The notes beneath the pieces were generated by a model, which worked only from the letters and a program-made list of their open reading frames with translations, ran no database searches and had not been told where the DNA came from. Of a DNA stretch of 64,000 nucleotides, positions 53,584-63,810 are shown in pieces. The stretch comes from an uncultured Cohaesibacter sp. (lineage in GTDB: Bacteria; Pseudomonadota; Alphaproteobacteria; Rhizobiales; Cohaesibacteraceae): positions 1,776,775-1,840,774 of the forward strand of contig NZ_OY781091.1 of the NCBI RefSeq assembly GCF_963676275.1, written 5' to 3'. Every line of letters starts with the position of its first letter. Position 1 is the stretch's first letter. The position numbers and the translations under genes are program-made.

Positions 53584-55704
53584 CTAAAGCTTGCCGCTGA
53601 CCTTGATGGCAAAAGCATATTCCAGCGCTGTTTCCTTGAGGCGGTCGAACCGGCCCGAGGCACCGGCGTGGCCGCTCTCCATATTGATCCGCAGCAGCAG
53701 CAGATTGTCATCCGTGCGCTTCTCTCTCAGCTTGGCAACCCATTTGGCCGGCTCCCAATAGGTGACGCGCGGATCTGTCAGACCACCCACGGCGAGAATG
53801 GCCGGATAGGCCTGCTCGGAGATATTGTCATAGGGGCTGTAGGAGGCAATGAAGCGGAAGTCCTCTTCCGATGTGATCGGATTGCCCCATTCGGGCCATT
53901 CGGGTGGCGTCAGTGGCAAGCTGCCGTCGAGCATCGTGTTGAGCACATCAACAAAGGGCACGATGGCCAGAATGCCCGAGAACAGGGAAGGGGCCATGTT
54001 GGTAACAGCCCCCATCAGCATGCCGCCAGCAGAACCGCCTTCGGCCACGATCTTGCCGCGGGAAGTATAGCCCTCCGCCGCCAGAAACTCGCCTGCGGAA
54101 ATGAAATCCTTGAAGGTGTTGGTCTTGGTTCCCCTTTTGCCATTCGTGTACCAGGCAAAGCCCTTATCCTTGCCACCCCTGATATGGGCGATGGCGTAGA
54201 CAAAGCCGCGATCGACAAGCGAAAGCGCGGTGGTCGAGAAACTTGCCGGAATGGAAATGCCATAGGAACCATAGCCATAGAGCAGGCAGGGGGCAGAGCC
54301 ATCCAGCGCCGTGTCCTTGCGATAGAGCAGGGTGACCGGAACCGTTTCGCCATCATGAGCCGGAGCCATCAGGCGGCGGGTGACATAATCTTCCGGATTG
54401 TGCCCTGAGGGGACTTCCTGTTCCTTGCGCAAAGTGCGCGAGCGGCTGGACATATTATAGTCATAGACGCGGCTCGGCGTGGTCATGGATGAATAGGAAA
54501 AGCGGACGATGTCCGTATCAAATTCCATGGAGCCCTGAAAACCGAGAGAATAGGCTTCCTCTTCAAAGGCAATGGCATGCTGGGCACCGTTGCGCAGAGA
54601 GCGGATCTGAATGCGCGGCAAGCCGTTTTCCCGCTCCATCCAGACAAGAAAATCCTTGTAGATGCTGTGGCTCAAAATCAGCCGACCAGCCTGATGCGGG
54701 ATCAGATCCTTCCAGTGGATGCGTCCGGACATGGTCGGCGCGGCGGTGACAAGCTTGAAATCCTCCGCATCGTCGGCGTTGGTCAGAATATAGAGAATAC
54801 CCTGTCCCTCATCGACGCTATATTCGATGCCGGTTTCACGTTCGGCAATCAGCCGTGGCTTGCTGGCATTGTCTTTTGCGCTGAGCAGATAGGTTTCACT
54901 GGTTTCATGATCATGACAATCGATGAAGATCAGATTGCCCGACTGGCTCTTGCCAAGCCCGACAAAGAAGCCAGGATCGGTTTCTTCATAAAGCAGTTCA
55001 TCCTCTTCCTGCACGGTTCCCAGCTTGTGGCGGAAGACGCGGCAGGGGCGATGATTTTCATCCTGAAGGGTATAATAGATATGCGTGCTGTCTTCGCTCC
55101 AGACGACGCCACCGGTGGTCCGCTCCAGATGATCCGCCATTTCTTCGCCTGTTGCCAGATCGCGGATGCGGATGGTGAAGAATTCAGAGCCCTTGGTATC
55201 CACTGACCACGCCATTTTATCATGGTCGGGGCTGTGGGAGAGGGAGGCCAGCCGGAAAAAGGCCTCGCCTTCCGCTTCCTTGTTGCCGTCCAGAAGAACC
55301 GTTTCTTCTCCACCCTCGCGCGGTGTGCGCACATAGAGCGGATATTGTCCGTCCAGCACATAGCGGGTCGCATAGGCGAACGGGCCGTCCGGCGCAGGCA
55401 CCGAGCTGTCATCTTCCTTGATTCGGCCCTTCATCTCGTCGAAAAGTCTGCCCTGAAGCGCTTCGGTGTCGGCCATCTCTTCGCTTGTATAGGCATTCTC
55501 TGCTTCCAGATAGGCCTTGATTTCATCATCCAGAACATCGCTGCCCTGTTGCATGACTTGCTGCCAGTTATCGGCTCGAAGCCACGCATAATCGTCGCTG
55601 AGCTCGATACCATGATGGGAAACGCGATGATCGTGCTTTCTCGCACGCGGTGCGCGAGAAGCAAAGGCAGCCTTGTTAAAAGCGGTCTGGTTCTGTGGTG
55701 ACAT
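53584..55704 (-). CDS. ptrB: Oligopeptidase B (S9A prolyl-oligopeptidase family)
   Basis: A 706-residue serine peptidase that cleaves short peptides after basic residues. The N-terminal part is a seven-bladed propeller (about residues 85-430) that restricts substrate size. The alpha/beta-hydrolase part contains nucleophile Ser558 in EGGSAGGML, Asp in GLTDPRVTYWEP and His in MESGHAGASGR. The N-terminal HGIELSDDYAWLR is typical of the S9A family. AAGG is 8 bases before the ATG at 55704. Cytoplasmic. Monocistronic. Confidence 0.93.
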   Translation of the reverse strand: MSPQNQTAFNKAAFASRAPRARKHDHRVSHHGIELSDDYAWLRADNWQQVMQQGSDVLDDEIKAYLEAENAYTSEEMADTEALQGRLFDEMKGRIKEDDSSVPAPDGPFAYATRYVLDGQYPLYVRTPREGGEETVLLDGNKEAEGEAFFRLASLSHSPDHDKMAWSVDTKGSEFFTIRIRDLATGEEMADHLERTTGGVVWSEDSTHIYYTLQDENHRPCRVFRHKLGTVQEEDELLYEETDPGFFVGLGKSQSGNLIFIDCHDHETSETYLLSAKDNASKPRLIAERETGIEYSVDEGQGILYILTNADDAEDFKLVTAAPTMSGRIHWKDLIPHQAGRLILSHSIYKDFLVWMERENGLPRIQIRSLRNGAQHAIAFEEEAYSLGFQGSMEFDTDIVRFSYSSMTTPSRVYDYNMSSRSRTLRKEQEVPSGHNPEDYVTRRLMAPAHDGETVPVTLLYRKDTALDGSAPCLLYGYGSYGISIPASFSTTALSLVDRGFVYAIAHIRGGKDKGFAWYTNGKRGTKTNTFKDFISAGEFLAAEGYTSRGKIVAEGGSAGGMLMGAVTNMAPSLFSGILAIVPFVDVLNTMLDGSLPLTPPEWPEWGNPITSEEDFRFIASYSPYDNISEQAYPAILAVGGLTDPRVTYWEPAKWVAKLREKRTDDNLLLLRINMESGHAGASGRFDRLKETALEYAFAIKVSGKL

Positions 55705-56012
55705 TGTGTGACCTTGTTAAACGGCGATATTTTCCATTACACCTATGATTTTCAGGGGCAATGTGCAAGGCCGGCGTTTCTTGCATTTGAAACTCATAAC
55801 AGCAGTCTTTGGCTTTTCATTGTCTGATTGGTCACAAAAGGGGAGGTGAGACTCTTCCCCGATATGATCTCAATGCGCTTTGGTCATTTTTCGACCCTAA
55901 TTTCCCGCCGGAGCTTGTTTGCAAATCGGATGGCAAGTGATAGCAATGAGCAACAAGCAACGGCAAGACATGCAATCCCGGCCTCTTGTCACAAAAGAAA
56001 TGGAGCCTTCCC
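55705..56012. other. Divergent intergenic region
   Basis: Between ptrB and the tautomerase-fold isomerase gene. A small GGGGA/TCCCC hairpin lies at 55840-55860 without a T-run on the plus strand. No gene seen. Confidence 0.4.
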
Positions 56013-56348
56013 ATGCCGCATATGGTTATCAGCTATGCCAAACCTCTCGAAGCTGAAATGGAAATCAAGCCGCTTGTCGAGACGGTCTGGAATGTCGCAG
56101 AAAAGTCTGGCCTGTTTACGCCAGCCGCCATCAAGTCGCGCGCTTTGCCTGTCGAGCATTTTGTCACCGGTGGAAGCGACAAGCTCTTTGTTCATGTGGA
56201 AGCCAAGATGTTTGCTGGCCGCACCACCGAGCAGAAAAAGGCCCTGACCAAAAGCCTCTTTGATGCCATCACCGCCATGGTTGGTTCGCAAGTCGCCGTC
56301 AGTGTCGAGGCGATTGATATGGACAAGGAAAGCTACACCAAATCCTAG
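56013..56348 (+). CDS. 5-carboxymethyl-2-hydroxymuconate isomerase family protein
   Basis: A 111-residue tautomerase-superfamily protein. Met-Pro at the N-terminus leaves Pro2, the catalytic base, after Met removal, and this decides the start at ATG 56013 over the TTG at 55986. VEHFVTGGSDKLFVHVEAKMFAGRTTEQKKALTKSLFDAI matches the CHMI fold, which works as a trimer. The known enzyme isomerises an intermediate of homoprotocatechuate degradation. No other genes of that pathway are nearby, so the physiological substrate is open. Confidence 0.83.
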   Translation: MPHMVISYAKPLEAEMEIKPLVETVWNVAEKSGLFTPAAIKSRALPVEHFVTGGSDKLFVHVEAKMFAGRTTEQKKALTKSLFDAITAMVGSQVAVSVEAIDMDKESYTKS

Positions 56349-56516
56349 CGGACGCTCACTGATTGTCTGCGCCAGTCCCAAACAGTCAAGAAGGCCTCTG
56401 GCAGCGCGCAAAAAGGCGCAGCCAGACCTTTTGGCAAATGGTCTCTGGTTTAATCTGGAGAAGCAGCAGGCCAGCGAGAGCCGGTTGATGCTAACTGAAG
56501 TCGGCCCTTCAGGATT

Positions 56517-57047
56517 TCAGGCCTGAGCACTTGTGCTCTCTGCACGGTTTCGGCGAAATGAAATGACCGCAATGGCCAGCGTCGTCAGGGCAATGACCAG
56601 ACCGGCCGAAAGGGCCTGAATGGGGCCTATGGTGTCGGCCTTGCGCAAGACTGCTTCTTGCGGATTTTCAGGGTTATAATGCACCGTGACATTGGTGCCT
56701 TGCCGCAAATCCTCAATTTCCGTTTCAGCGACACCGCGCAAGGTGCGGGCCGGATGATGCGCGCTGATTTGGTTCCCTATGATAAATTGCCCATCGACCT
56801 CATAGCGATAGCGAACCTGCGGCAGAAACATTTCCCTCGGCGATCCATTGGCCTTGGTTTCTATTTGCGGTTCGACGCGACTCTCCAATATCTGGCCCGG
56901 GGCATCTTTCCACGCTTTGGGGATCTGTGCCTCCTGCAAGCCCATCCAACCGAGCCCGGCATAAACAAAGCCGCCGAGCGAAATGGCCAGCATGAAATAG
57001 CTCAGAATGCAGGGGGAAGATTTTTGACAGGATACAGTTTCACTCAT
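56517..57047 (-). CDS. DUF3592 membrane protein
   Basis: A 176-residue protein. One helix near the N-terminus (ILSYFMLAISLGGFVYAGLGW), then a periplasmic beta domain with the DUF3592 pattern (GQILESRVE, PQVRYRYEVDGQFIIGNQIS, TVHYNPENPQEAVLR), and a second helix near the C-terminus (IQALSAGLVIALTTLAIAVISF). GGAG is 5-6 bases before the ATG at 57047; an ATG four codons upstream is also possible. Function of the family is unknown. Confidence 0.83.
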   Translation of the reverse strand: MSETVSCQKSSPCILSYFMLAISLGGFVYAGLGWMGLQEAQIPKAWKDAPGQILESRVEPQIETKANGSPREMFLPQVRYRYEVDGQFIIGNQISAHHPARTLRGVAETEIEDLRQGTNVTVHYNPENPQEAVLRKADTIGPIQALSAGLVIALTTLAIAVISFRRNRAESTSAQA

Positions 57048-57167
57048 CGAACACTCCATTCGGATTGGCCCTGGCGAGCTTAAGGCTGTCTATGAAAATT
57101 GCAAGCTGCCCATCAGTCTTGTCGGCAAGCTTAATCAAACGGCCTTGAGGAAGATCTGTCCTCGGGC

Positions 57168-57566
57168 TCAATCCTCTTCGGGCTCGAATTGCAGCGCGAC
57201 ACCATTCATGCAATAGCGAAGGCCGGTGGGCATGGGGCCATCGTCAAACACATGGCCGAGATGGGAACCACAATTTGCACAGCGAATTTCGGTTCTCTTC
57301 ATAAAATAACTGTGATCGACATGCTCGCTGACCGCCTCCGCGGCGGCAGTCTGGTAAAAGCTGGGCCATCCGCAGCCGGCATCAAACTTCGAATCGGATG
57401 TAAATAGGTGGTTTCCGCAAGCAACGCAGAAATATTTACCTGTCCTATTCTCGAAATTGAGCGGAGACGAGCCGGGGCGCTCTGTTCCATGCTGTCTCAT
57501 AACGCGATATTGTTCATCGCTAAGTAGTTTTTTCCAGTCTTCTTCTTTCTTTAATTCTTTCGTCAT
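57168..57566 (-). CDS. msrB: Peptide-methionine (R)-S-oxide reductase
   Basis: A 132-residue MsrB that reduces the R-form of methionine sulfoxide in proteins. Zinc ligands are Cys47, Cys50, Cys96 and Cys99 (CVAC and CANC pairs). The catalytic Cys119 lies in RYCMNGVAL, where many members have RYCxNSxxL. HLGHVFDDGP is also conserved. No signal peptide and no fused MsrA. Probable cytoplasmic repair enzyme. Confidence 0.94.
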   Translation of the reverse strand: MTKELKKEEDWKKLLSDEQYRVMRQHGTERPGSSPLNFENRTGKYFCVACGNHLFTSDSKFDAGCGWPSFYQTAAAEAVSEHVDHSYFMKRTEIRCANCGSHLGHVFDDGPMPTGLRYCMNGVALQFEPEED

Positions 57567-58070
57567 AGCATGGCCTCAGATCAAGACACTTAAATCTTGT
57601 AAAAATGGCTGGTTAAACTTTTGCGTAATTCTTGTCTATCCGGGTTTTCACTATATGGTTCTACAGCGCTGAATCATATAGGTATCCGCAAGCTTAGCCG
57701 AATGGCTAGTTTGATGCAGGTTTTTCATCGCAGCTGAAACACCATCTTTCTTTTGTGACCCACGCATTCGGTCGTTGAAGAGTCTTGAGAAGGGGAAAAT
57801 GCCGCATTGCGGTGCGGTTGTTTCGTATGGTGGTATTAGGGCGGTGGAAAAACTCAATAGGACCACTATATTGTCTTGTCAGGGAATGACGGGAGATCGA
57901 TGTGGGGCGCAATAAAGAAACGCAAAATGGTTTGCTTGCGCAACTTTCCACAGAAAACAGAAAGTTTATGGGTTATTTATATAAAAAGAACCTGTAAGTC
58001 CGATAGTTAAGATCAGGTCAAGTTACCTCAAGGGTGAACTGGCCATTTGAATAGCTTGGAGAGGTGGCGC
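57567..58070. other. Intergenic region upstream of the mrp operon
   Basis: It holds the msrB promoter and the mrp promoter region. A 36-codon frame at 57900-58010 has GGGAG five bases before its ATG but encodes a basic, featureless peptide and is probably chance. No operator or riboswitch recognised. Confidence 0.4.
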
Positions 58071-60473
58071 ATGGCGTTGGAATTCGGTGGCGGTCTCAAT
58101 TGGGCTTTGGCAACCCCCTTTGCTGCGGCAGTGGTGGCGCCCTATCTCAAAAGGGCCATGGGGCATAATGTTGCCTGGCTGCTCGCTTTGGTGCCCGCCG
58201 GGATTTTTGTCTATCTCTGCCGTTTCATTGGTACTGTTGCGACGAGTGGCCATGGCGTCCATATCACGCCGATCGACTGGTTGCCGCAATATGGCATTCA
58301 ATATTCGCTCTTTGTCGATGGGCTGAGCTTGGTCTTTGCCTTGCTGATTTCCGGCATCGGTACGCTCATCATTCTCTATTCCGGTGGCTATCTGAAAGGG
58401 CATGCCGATCAGGGCCGTTTTCTCAGCTTCATGTTCCTGTTCATGGGATCCATGATCGGGGTCGTGCTGGCTGATAACCTGATGACCCTGTTCATCTATT
58501 GGGAACTGACATCGATCACCTCCTTCCTTCTGATTGGCTTCAATCACAGGGAGGAACGCTCTCGCCGTGCAGCGCTTCAGGCTCTGATCGTGACGGGCGG
58601 AGGCGGTCTTGCCCTGCTTGCCGGTCTTTTGATGATGTCCCACGCCGGTGGCAGCATGGAAATGAGCAGCTTGCTGACAAAAGGCGACCTTCTCAGAGAC
58701 AATCCGCACTATATCGCCATTCTGCTTTTGCTGCTTGGTGGAGCATTCACCAAGTCTGCCCAGTTCCCGTTCCATTACTGGCTGCGCAATGCCATGGAGG
58801 CCCCGACGCCGGTTTCCGCCTATCTGCATTCGGCCACCATGGTTAAGGCCGGGGTCTATCTGTTGATGCGCGTGCAGCCTATTATGGGGGACACGACGCT
58901 CTGGATGACGATCCTGCCGATCTTTGGTGGCGTAACGCTGCTGATGGGAACATGGATGAGCCTGCGCCAGACCGACCTCAAGCTGACGCTGGCCTATACC
59001 ACGATTGCCTCGCTGGGATTGCTGGTCATGCTGGTCGGCACTTCCAATGAAACGGCCATTACCGGCGCCGTTGTCTATCTGTTTGCCCATGCCCTGTTCA
59101 AGGGCGGCTTCTTCATGATTGTCGGCACCATCGACCATGAGGCCGGAACCCGTGATGTCACCCGCCTTGGCGGCTTGCGCAAGGCGATGCCGGTTTCTTT
59201 CTATGCGGCCATTGCCTGTGCCCTGTCCATGGGCGGGATCTGGCCCTTCATTGGCTTCATCGCCAAGGAAGAGCTTTATCTTGGCCTGCTTGGCACGTCT
59301 CTTTCCGCCTTGCTGTTGACGCTGACCGCCGTATTGGGCAATGCGATGATGTTCGGTGCCGCCTTCGTGGTCGCGCTGAAGCCGTTTCTTGGTGAAAAGG
59401 GCAATATGCCAAAACACGCCCATGAGGGGCCGGTGCTGCTGATCGCCGGTCCGGTAACGCTGGCAAGCCTTGGTTTGCTGTCGATGCTGTTTGGCGATTT
59501 CGTTGGCGCAGCACTCCTGCGCCCGATGGCCGATGCAGTCCATGGCCATCATGGTCATCTGTTAATCGGTGTCGGAGCTGTTCATCTCAACTTCGCCTTC
59601 ATGCTGTCTCTGATCACCGTTGCTTTGGGTGTTGGCTTCTATTTCAGATATGAAGCGATCCGCTCCACCAGAGGTGTTCTGATCCGCTTCATGGGGGAGG
59701 GGCCAGACAGCTTCTTTGATATCTTCATTGCCGGGCTCGTCCGCTTCTCGGCCCGCACCATGCGCCTGCTGCAAAGCGGCAATATGGAAGTCTATCTGGC
59801 AGCGACCTTTGCGACCATCGCCGTAGCCCTGCTGGTGCCGATGGTGGTCTTTGACGAACTGCCCGACTGGCCCGAGATACCCAATCTCTTCATCTATGAA
59901 TGGTCCACACTTGGATTGGCCGTGGTCGGGCTCTATGCCTTGCTCGTTGCCAAGACGCGCCTGACCGCTATCGTGTCGCTGGGCATTCAGGGCTTTGCGG
60001 TAGCGCTCATTTTTCTGCTGTTCGGTGCGCCGGATCTGAGCTTTACCCAATTCATGGTCGAAACGCTGGCCGTTGTCATCATTGCTCTGATCATGAACCG
60101 GCTCTCGCTCAAGGAACATGACAAGCGTCCGATGCCGCAATTGCTGACCGATGCAAGCCTGTCCATTCTGGTCGGGCTCGGCTTCTGCCTGCTGCTACTG
60201 TCTGTGACGCAAGGGACGTTTGATCGCCATCTCAGCGACTTCTTCACCGACTATAGCCGCGTGATTGCCCACGGGCGCAACATCGTCAATGTCATCATTG
60301 TCGACTTCCGCGGCTTTGATACGCTGGGTGAAATTGCCGTGGTCACGATCACTGCGCTCTGCGTGCATACATTGACATTGGGCACCGGGCGGTCTGCCCT
60401 TCAGGGCAAATTCCTTACAAGCAAGACCGACCGCATGGATGAAACGACCTCCGGTCAGAAAGGAGCCGAGTGA
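58071..60473 (+). CDS. mrpA: Na+/H+ antiporter subunit MrpA
   Basis: An 800-residue subunit of the multi-protein Mrp cation/proton antiporter, related to NuoL of complex I. About 20 helices. Family motifs include the YWELTSITSFLLIGF helix with Glu, KSAQFPFHYWLRNAMEAPTPVSAYLHSATMVKAG, and FAHALFKGGFFMIVG. The C-terminal 250 residues cover the MbhD/MbhE-like region. The start is ATG 58071 with GAGG 6 bases upstream; a TTG at 58047 is less likely. Its stop overlaps the mrpB start by one base (TGATG). MrpB is encoded separately, as in the seven-gene form of the operon. Confidence 0.95.
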   Translation: MALEFGGGLNWALATPFAAAVVAPYLKRAMGHNVAWLLALVPAGIFVYLCRFIGTVATSGHGVHITPIDWLPQYGIQYSLFVDGLSLVFALLISGIGTLIILYSGGYLKGHADQGRFLSFMFLFMGSMIGVVLADNLMTLFIYWELTSITSFLLIGFNHREERSRRAALQALIVTGGGGLALLAGLLMMSHAGGSMEMSSLLTKGDLLRDNPHYIAILLLLLGGAFTKSAQFPFHYWLRNAMEAPTPVSAYLHSATMVKAGVYLLMRVQPIMGDTTLWMTILPIFGGVTLLMGTWMSLRQTDLKLTLAYTTIASLGLLVMLVGTSNETAITGAVVYLFAHALFKGGFFMIVGTIDHEAGTRDVTRLGGLRKAMPVSFYAAIACALSMGGIWPFIGFIAKEELYLGLLGTSLSALLLTLTAVLGNAMMFGAAFVVALKPFLGEKGNMPKHAHEGPVLLIAGPVTLASLGLLSMLFGDFVGAALLRPMADAVHGHHGHLLIGVGAVHLNFAFMLSLITVALGVGFYFRYEAIRSTRGVLIRFMGEGPDSFFDIFIAGLVRFSARTMRLLQSGNMEVYLAATFATIAVALLVPMVVFDELPDWPEIPNLFIYEWSTLGLAVVGLYALLVAKTRLTAIVSLGIQGFAVALIFLLFGAPDLSFTQFMVETLAVVIIALIMNRLSLKEHDKRPMPQLLTDASLSILVGLGFCLLLLSVTQGTFDRHLSDFFTDYSRVIAHGRNIVNVIIVDFRGFDTLGEIAVVTITALCVHTLTLGTGRSALQGKFLTSKTDRMDETTSGQKGAE

Positions 60474-60883
60474 TGCAAACTCTGATTTTCAGGACAACGG
60501 CCCCGTTCCTTGCGGCCCTGATGATCCTTTTTTCCATCTTCGTGACCTTGCGCGGCCATAACGATCCGGGCGGTGGCTTCATCGGCGGGCTGATCGCAGC
60601 CTCGGCTTTCATGATGTATGGTATCGCCGCTGGCGTGGAATATGTCCGCAGGGCGCTGTATTTCCATCCGATTTCACTGGCTGCCTTCGGCCTGATGCTT
60701 TCTGCTGGCTCCGGCATTCTTTCTATATTCGAAGCTCAGCCCTTCATGACCAGTCAATGGACTTTCCCCACCATCATGGGGGTCGAAGTGGCGATCTCCA
60801 CGCCGATGTTCTTCGATATCGGTGTGTATTTCGTGGTCATGGGTGCCCTGACGTCAATCGCTCTGAAACTGGAAGAGGAATAA
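60473..60883 (+). CDS. mrpB: Na+/H+ antiporter subunit MrpB
   Basis: A 136-residue membrane subunit with four helices and the MnhB signature LRGHNDPGGGFIGGLIAASAFMMYG. AGGAG lies seven bases before the ATG at 60473, which overlaps the mrpA stop. In many rhizobial systems this part is fused to subunit A; here it is separate. Confidence 0.93.
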   Translation: MQTLIFRTTAPFLAALMILFSIFVTLRGHNDPGGGFIGGLIAASAFMMYGIAAGVEYVRRALYFHPISLAAFGLMLSAGSGILSIFEAQPFMTSQWTFPTIMGVEVAISTPMFFDIGVYFVVMGALTSIALKLEEE

Positions 60884-60890
60884 AGCGACC

Positions 60891-61268
60891 ATGGAAGGAG
60901 TTCTTTCTATTCTCGTTGGCATCTTCTTCGCCGTCTCTATCTATCTGATGATGTCGCGCTATACCATCCGCATCATGCTTGGGGTGGCAGCGCTGGGCAA
61001 CGCCGTCAATCTGCTGATATTCACCGCAGGTCGCTTGATGCGCGAGGTGCCGCCGATCATTCCCGAAGGCGCATCGGTGCCCGAGATCCCGACGGCAAAC
61101 CCTCTGCCGCAGGCTCTGATTCTGACGGCAATCGTGATTTCATTCTCGTTTCTGGCCTTTCTCCTCGTGCTTGCCTATCGGGCCTATCAGGAGTTGGGAA
61201 CCGACGACATCGTAAAAATGCGTGTCGCGGAACCGGCAGATGAAGATCTGCCTCCTGTCAGCTATTAA
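60891..61268 (+). CDS. mrpC: Na+/H+ antiporter subunit MrpC
   Basis: A 125-residue NuoK-like subunit with three helices. Family features are YTIRIMLGVAALGNAVNLLIFTAGR in helix 2 and DPLPQALILTA-like ANPLPQALILTAIVISFSF in helix 3. It starts eight bases after mrpB. Confidence 0.93.
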   Translation: MEGVLSILVGIFFAVSIYLMMSRYTIRIMLGVAALGNAVNLLIFTAGRLMREVPPIIPEGASVPEIPTANPLPQALILTAIVISFSFLAFLLVLAYRAYQELGTDDIVKMRVAEPADEDLPPVSY

Positions 61269-61280
61269 GGAGAGTAGGCT

Positions 61281-62969
61281 ATGGCTGGAAATGCTGATCA
61301 TGCGATAGACTTTGGGGCAGGCATGCTGATGACGCCGACCTCAGCCGCCGACTGGCTGATCGTGGCGCCGTCCCTGATCACGATTGTCGGTGGTGCCTCG
61401 CTGGTGATGTTGCGCTATCAGACCAAATGGCATGGCTATCTTGCCTGTCTGTATCTGGCGGCTCTGGTTGTCATCAATGCAATTCTGCTCTCGCGGGTGA
61501 TGGAAGGTGGTCCCCTGACCATGACCATGGGCCGCTGGCTGCCGCCCTTTGGCATCACGCTGGTGGTTGATGCGCTCGGTGCGCTGATGGCGCTGATATC
61601 CGCTATCGTGGCGCTGGCGGTCTGCATCTATTCACTGGCCGATATATCTGTGACATCCCGTCGCTTCGGCTTCTATCCCTCGCTGCTGTGGATGATGGCG
61701 GGGATCACGGGCTCATTCCTGACTGGTGACATCTTCAACCTCTATGTCTGGTTTGAGGTGATGCTGATTTCATCCTTCGGCCTTCTCATCGTTGATGGTG
61801 AACGCATCCAGATGGACGGCGCGATGAAATATGCCGTTCTCAACCTGATGGCGACGACGCTTTTCCTCGTCACCACAGGCTATCTGTATGGTGCGGTCGG
61901 TACGCTGAACATGGCTGATATTGCCATGCGCCTGCGCGAAATGCCTCAGGGAGCTGCGCCGATGGGCACCATCGCAACGCTCTATCTGTTGGCATTCTCT
62001 ATGAAAGCTGCGGCTTTCCCGGTCAATTTCTGGCTTCCCGCCTCCTATCATACGCCCAAGATTGTGGTGTCCGCCATTTTCGCCGGACTGCTAACCAAGG
62101 TTGGCGTTTACGCCCTCATTCGCACGCTGGTGATGGTGATGCCGGAAGGGCGCGACCTGTTGAGCGACCTGATTGCATGGATCGCAGCGCTCACCATGAT
62201 CGTTGGTGCCCTTGGCGCTCTGGCCCAGAATGATGTGCGTCGTTCATTCGGCTTTCTGGTGGTTGGTGGCATTGGGTCTTCCATGGTTGGTGTCGCCGTT
62301 GGAACGGAAAGTGCCATCACGGGAGCCATTCTGTATGCGGTCAATTCCATATTGGTGATGACCGCCCTTTATCTGGCCTTCGGTATCCTGATGCGCAAAA
62401 ATGGCGGCAAGTATAATCTTGCCGAGCTTGGTGGTGGCTACAGGGCCTCCAGCTGGCTTTCCATCCTGTTTCTTGCGCTGGTCTTTGCCGCCTCCGGGCT
62501 GCCACCATTCTCCGGCTTCTGGCCCAAGATGGTGCTGGTGGAATCCAGCCTCAAGGAAGGCTATGGCTGGCTCGCCTTTGCGCTTTTGCTCTCCGGCTTC
62601 ATCACCACCATCGCCATGGGGCGCATCTGGACCCACGCCTTCTGGCGCGGCGGCCCGATCGGTACGCAGGATGGGCGAGACGGTGCGCCGCTGCACCAAT
62701 TGTCCGAGATTGTGCGCCAGCGTGTCTTTGTGCCGGTTCTCGCACTTGTGGCGCTGATCGTCTATATCGGGATCAACCCCGCTCCGGTCTACTCTGTTTC
62801 ACAATATGGTGCGGCAACGCTGCTTCAACCGGATGAATATTTCGATGCAGTCTTCGGACCGGTGCGCGAGCAGGAACAGGCGCGCGCCGCAGAGAAGGCG
62901 GGGCAGCAAACAAATACCGGCAGCGCCGAAATGCCGCATGCCGCTGAGAAACCGGAAGGAGCGCACTGA
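61281..62969 (+). CDS. mrpD: Na+/H+ antiporter subunit MrpD
   Basis: A 562-residue NuoM/N-like proton-translocating subunit with about 14 helices. GITLVVDALGALMALISAIVALAV, NLYVWFEVMLISSFGLLIVDG with the key Glu, and KAAAFPVNFWLPASYHTPKIVVSAIFAGLLTKVGVYALIR with conserved Lys residues are diagnostic. The C-terminal 40 residues are polar and Ala/Glu-rich. AAGGAG precedes the ATG at 61281. The stop overlaps mrpE by one base. Confidence 0.95.
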   Translation: MAGNADHAIDFGAGMLMTPTSAADWLIVAPSLITIVGGASLVMLRYQTKWHGYLACLYLAALVVINAILLSRVMEGGPLTMTMGRWLPPFGITLVVDALGALMALISAIVALAVCIYSLADISVTSRRFGFYPSLLWMMAGITGSFLTGDIFNLYVWFEVMLISSFGLLIVDGERIQMDGAMKYAVLNLMATTLFLVTTGYLYGAVGTLNMADIAMRLREMPQGAAPMGTIATLYLLAFSMKAAAFPVNFWLPASYHTPKIVVSAIFAGLLTKVGVYALIRTLVMVMPEGRDLLSDLIAWIAALTMIVGALGALAQNDVRRSFGFLVVGGIGSSMVGVAVGTESAITGAILYAVNSILVMTALYLAFGILMRKNGGKYNLAELGGGYRASSWLSILFLALVFAASGLPPFSGFWPKMVLVESSLKEGYGWLAFALLLSGFITTIAMGRIWTHAFWRGGPIGTQDGRDGAPLHQLSEIVRQRVFVPVLALVALIVYIGINPAPVYSVSQYGAATLLQPDEYFDAVFGPVREQEQARAAEKAGQQTNTGSAEMPHAAEKPEGAH

Positions 62970-63445
62970 TGAAATATCTTTTTCTGATCAACGTTCTTCT
63001 CGCCATCATCTGGGCCGCTGTTGGCGGCACCTTCACGGTGCCCAACCTGCTGTTCGGCTTTGCGCTTGGCACCATCGTGCTGTTCATCATCAGGGAGAAA
63101 GCAGGTACGTTGCGCTATTTTCAGCGCGTCAAACGGATTGTCGCGCTGTTGTTCCTGTTTATCTTCGAGCTGATCAAGTCAGCTGCCAAAGTGGCCATTC
63201 TTGCCGTTTGCCCCAATATCAAGCTCAAACCCGGCTTTTTTGCCTATGAGCTGAAAACGGATCGGGATCTGGAAATCACCATTCTGGCAAATCTCATCAC
63301 GCTGACACCGGGGACCTTGTCCGTCGATGTGTCCGACGACAAGAAATATCTCTATATTCACGCCATTACCATCGATGATCTGGAAGATATGCGTGAAGAC
63401 ATCGAAACCGGCTTTGAACGCAAGATCATGGAGGCCTTCCGCTGA
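62969..63445 (+). CDS. mrpE: Na+/H+ antiporter subunit MrpE
   Basis: A 158-residue subunit: two N-terminal helices, a third near [16 protein letters not shown], then a cytoplasmic domain with [33 protein letters not shown], typical of MnhE. It overlaps mrpD and mrpF by one base each (TGATG), so it is read within one polycistron. Confidence 0.95.
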   Translation: MKYLFLINVLLAIIWAAVGGTFTVPNLLFGFALGTIVLFIIREKAGTLRYFQRVKRIVALLFLFIFELIKSAAKVAILAVCPNIKLKPGFFAYELKTDRDLEITILANLITLTPGTLSVDVSDDKKYLYIHAITIDDLEDMREDIETGFERKIMEAFR

Positions 63446-63810
63446 TGGAGCCACTGATGAACATATATTCCTTTCTGGATGTCGCCGTCTTGCTGACATT
63501 GATGATTCTGTCGCTGTCCTTCCTTTTTACGGCCTATCGCATCATCAAGGGGCCAACATTGGGAGACCGCATCATCGGCCTTGATATGCTGGTGGCGGTC
63601 GGGATCGGTTTCATCGCGGTGATCGGCGTGAAAACGGATTTCTATCTCTACACGGATATCGCGATTGCGCTTGGACTGGTGGGCTTCCTGTCAACTCTGG
63701 CTTTTGCCCGCTTCATACTCCATCACGGTGACAGTTCTGAGTTTTTTGATGAGGAAGAAAAGGCCAGAGCAGAGGCTGATGCCCAGAAGGCACTGGAGGG
63801 ACTGAAATGA
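63445..63810 (+). CDS. mrpF: Na+/H+ antiporter subunit MrpF
   Basis: A 121-residue subunit with three helices; [27 protein letters not shown] and [20 protein letters not shown] are the MnhF signature. A charged Glu/Ala/Lys-rich tail follows. The ATG overlaps the mrpE stop, and its own stop overlaps mrpG (ATGA). Confidence 0.94.
   Translation: MEPLMNIYSFLDVAVLLTLMILSLSFLFTAYRIIKGPTLGDRIIGLDMLVAVGIGFIAVIGVKTDFYLYTDIAIALGLVGFLSTLAFARFILHHGDSSEFFDEEEKARAEADAQKALEGLK

Noticed and set aside
57900-58010. 36-codon frame with good GGGAG spacing before mrpA
   Set aside because: Product is basic and featureless, not membrane-like; one good ribosome-binding match in 500 bases is expected by chance.
58023-59558. 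511-codon open frame opposite mrpA
   Set aside because: His/Gln/Arg-rich shadow of a membrane-protein gene with no domain.
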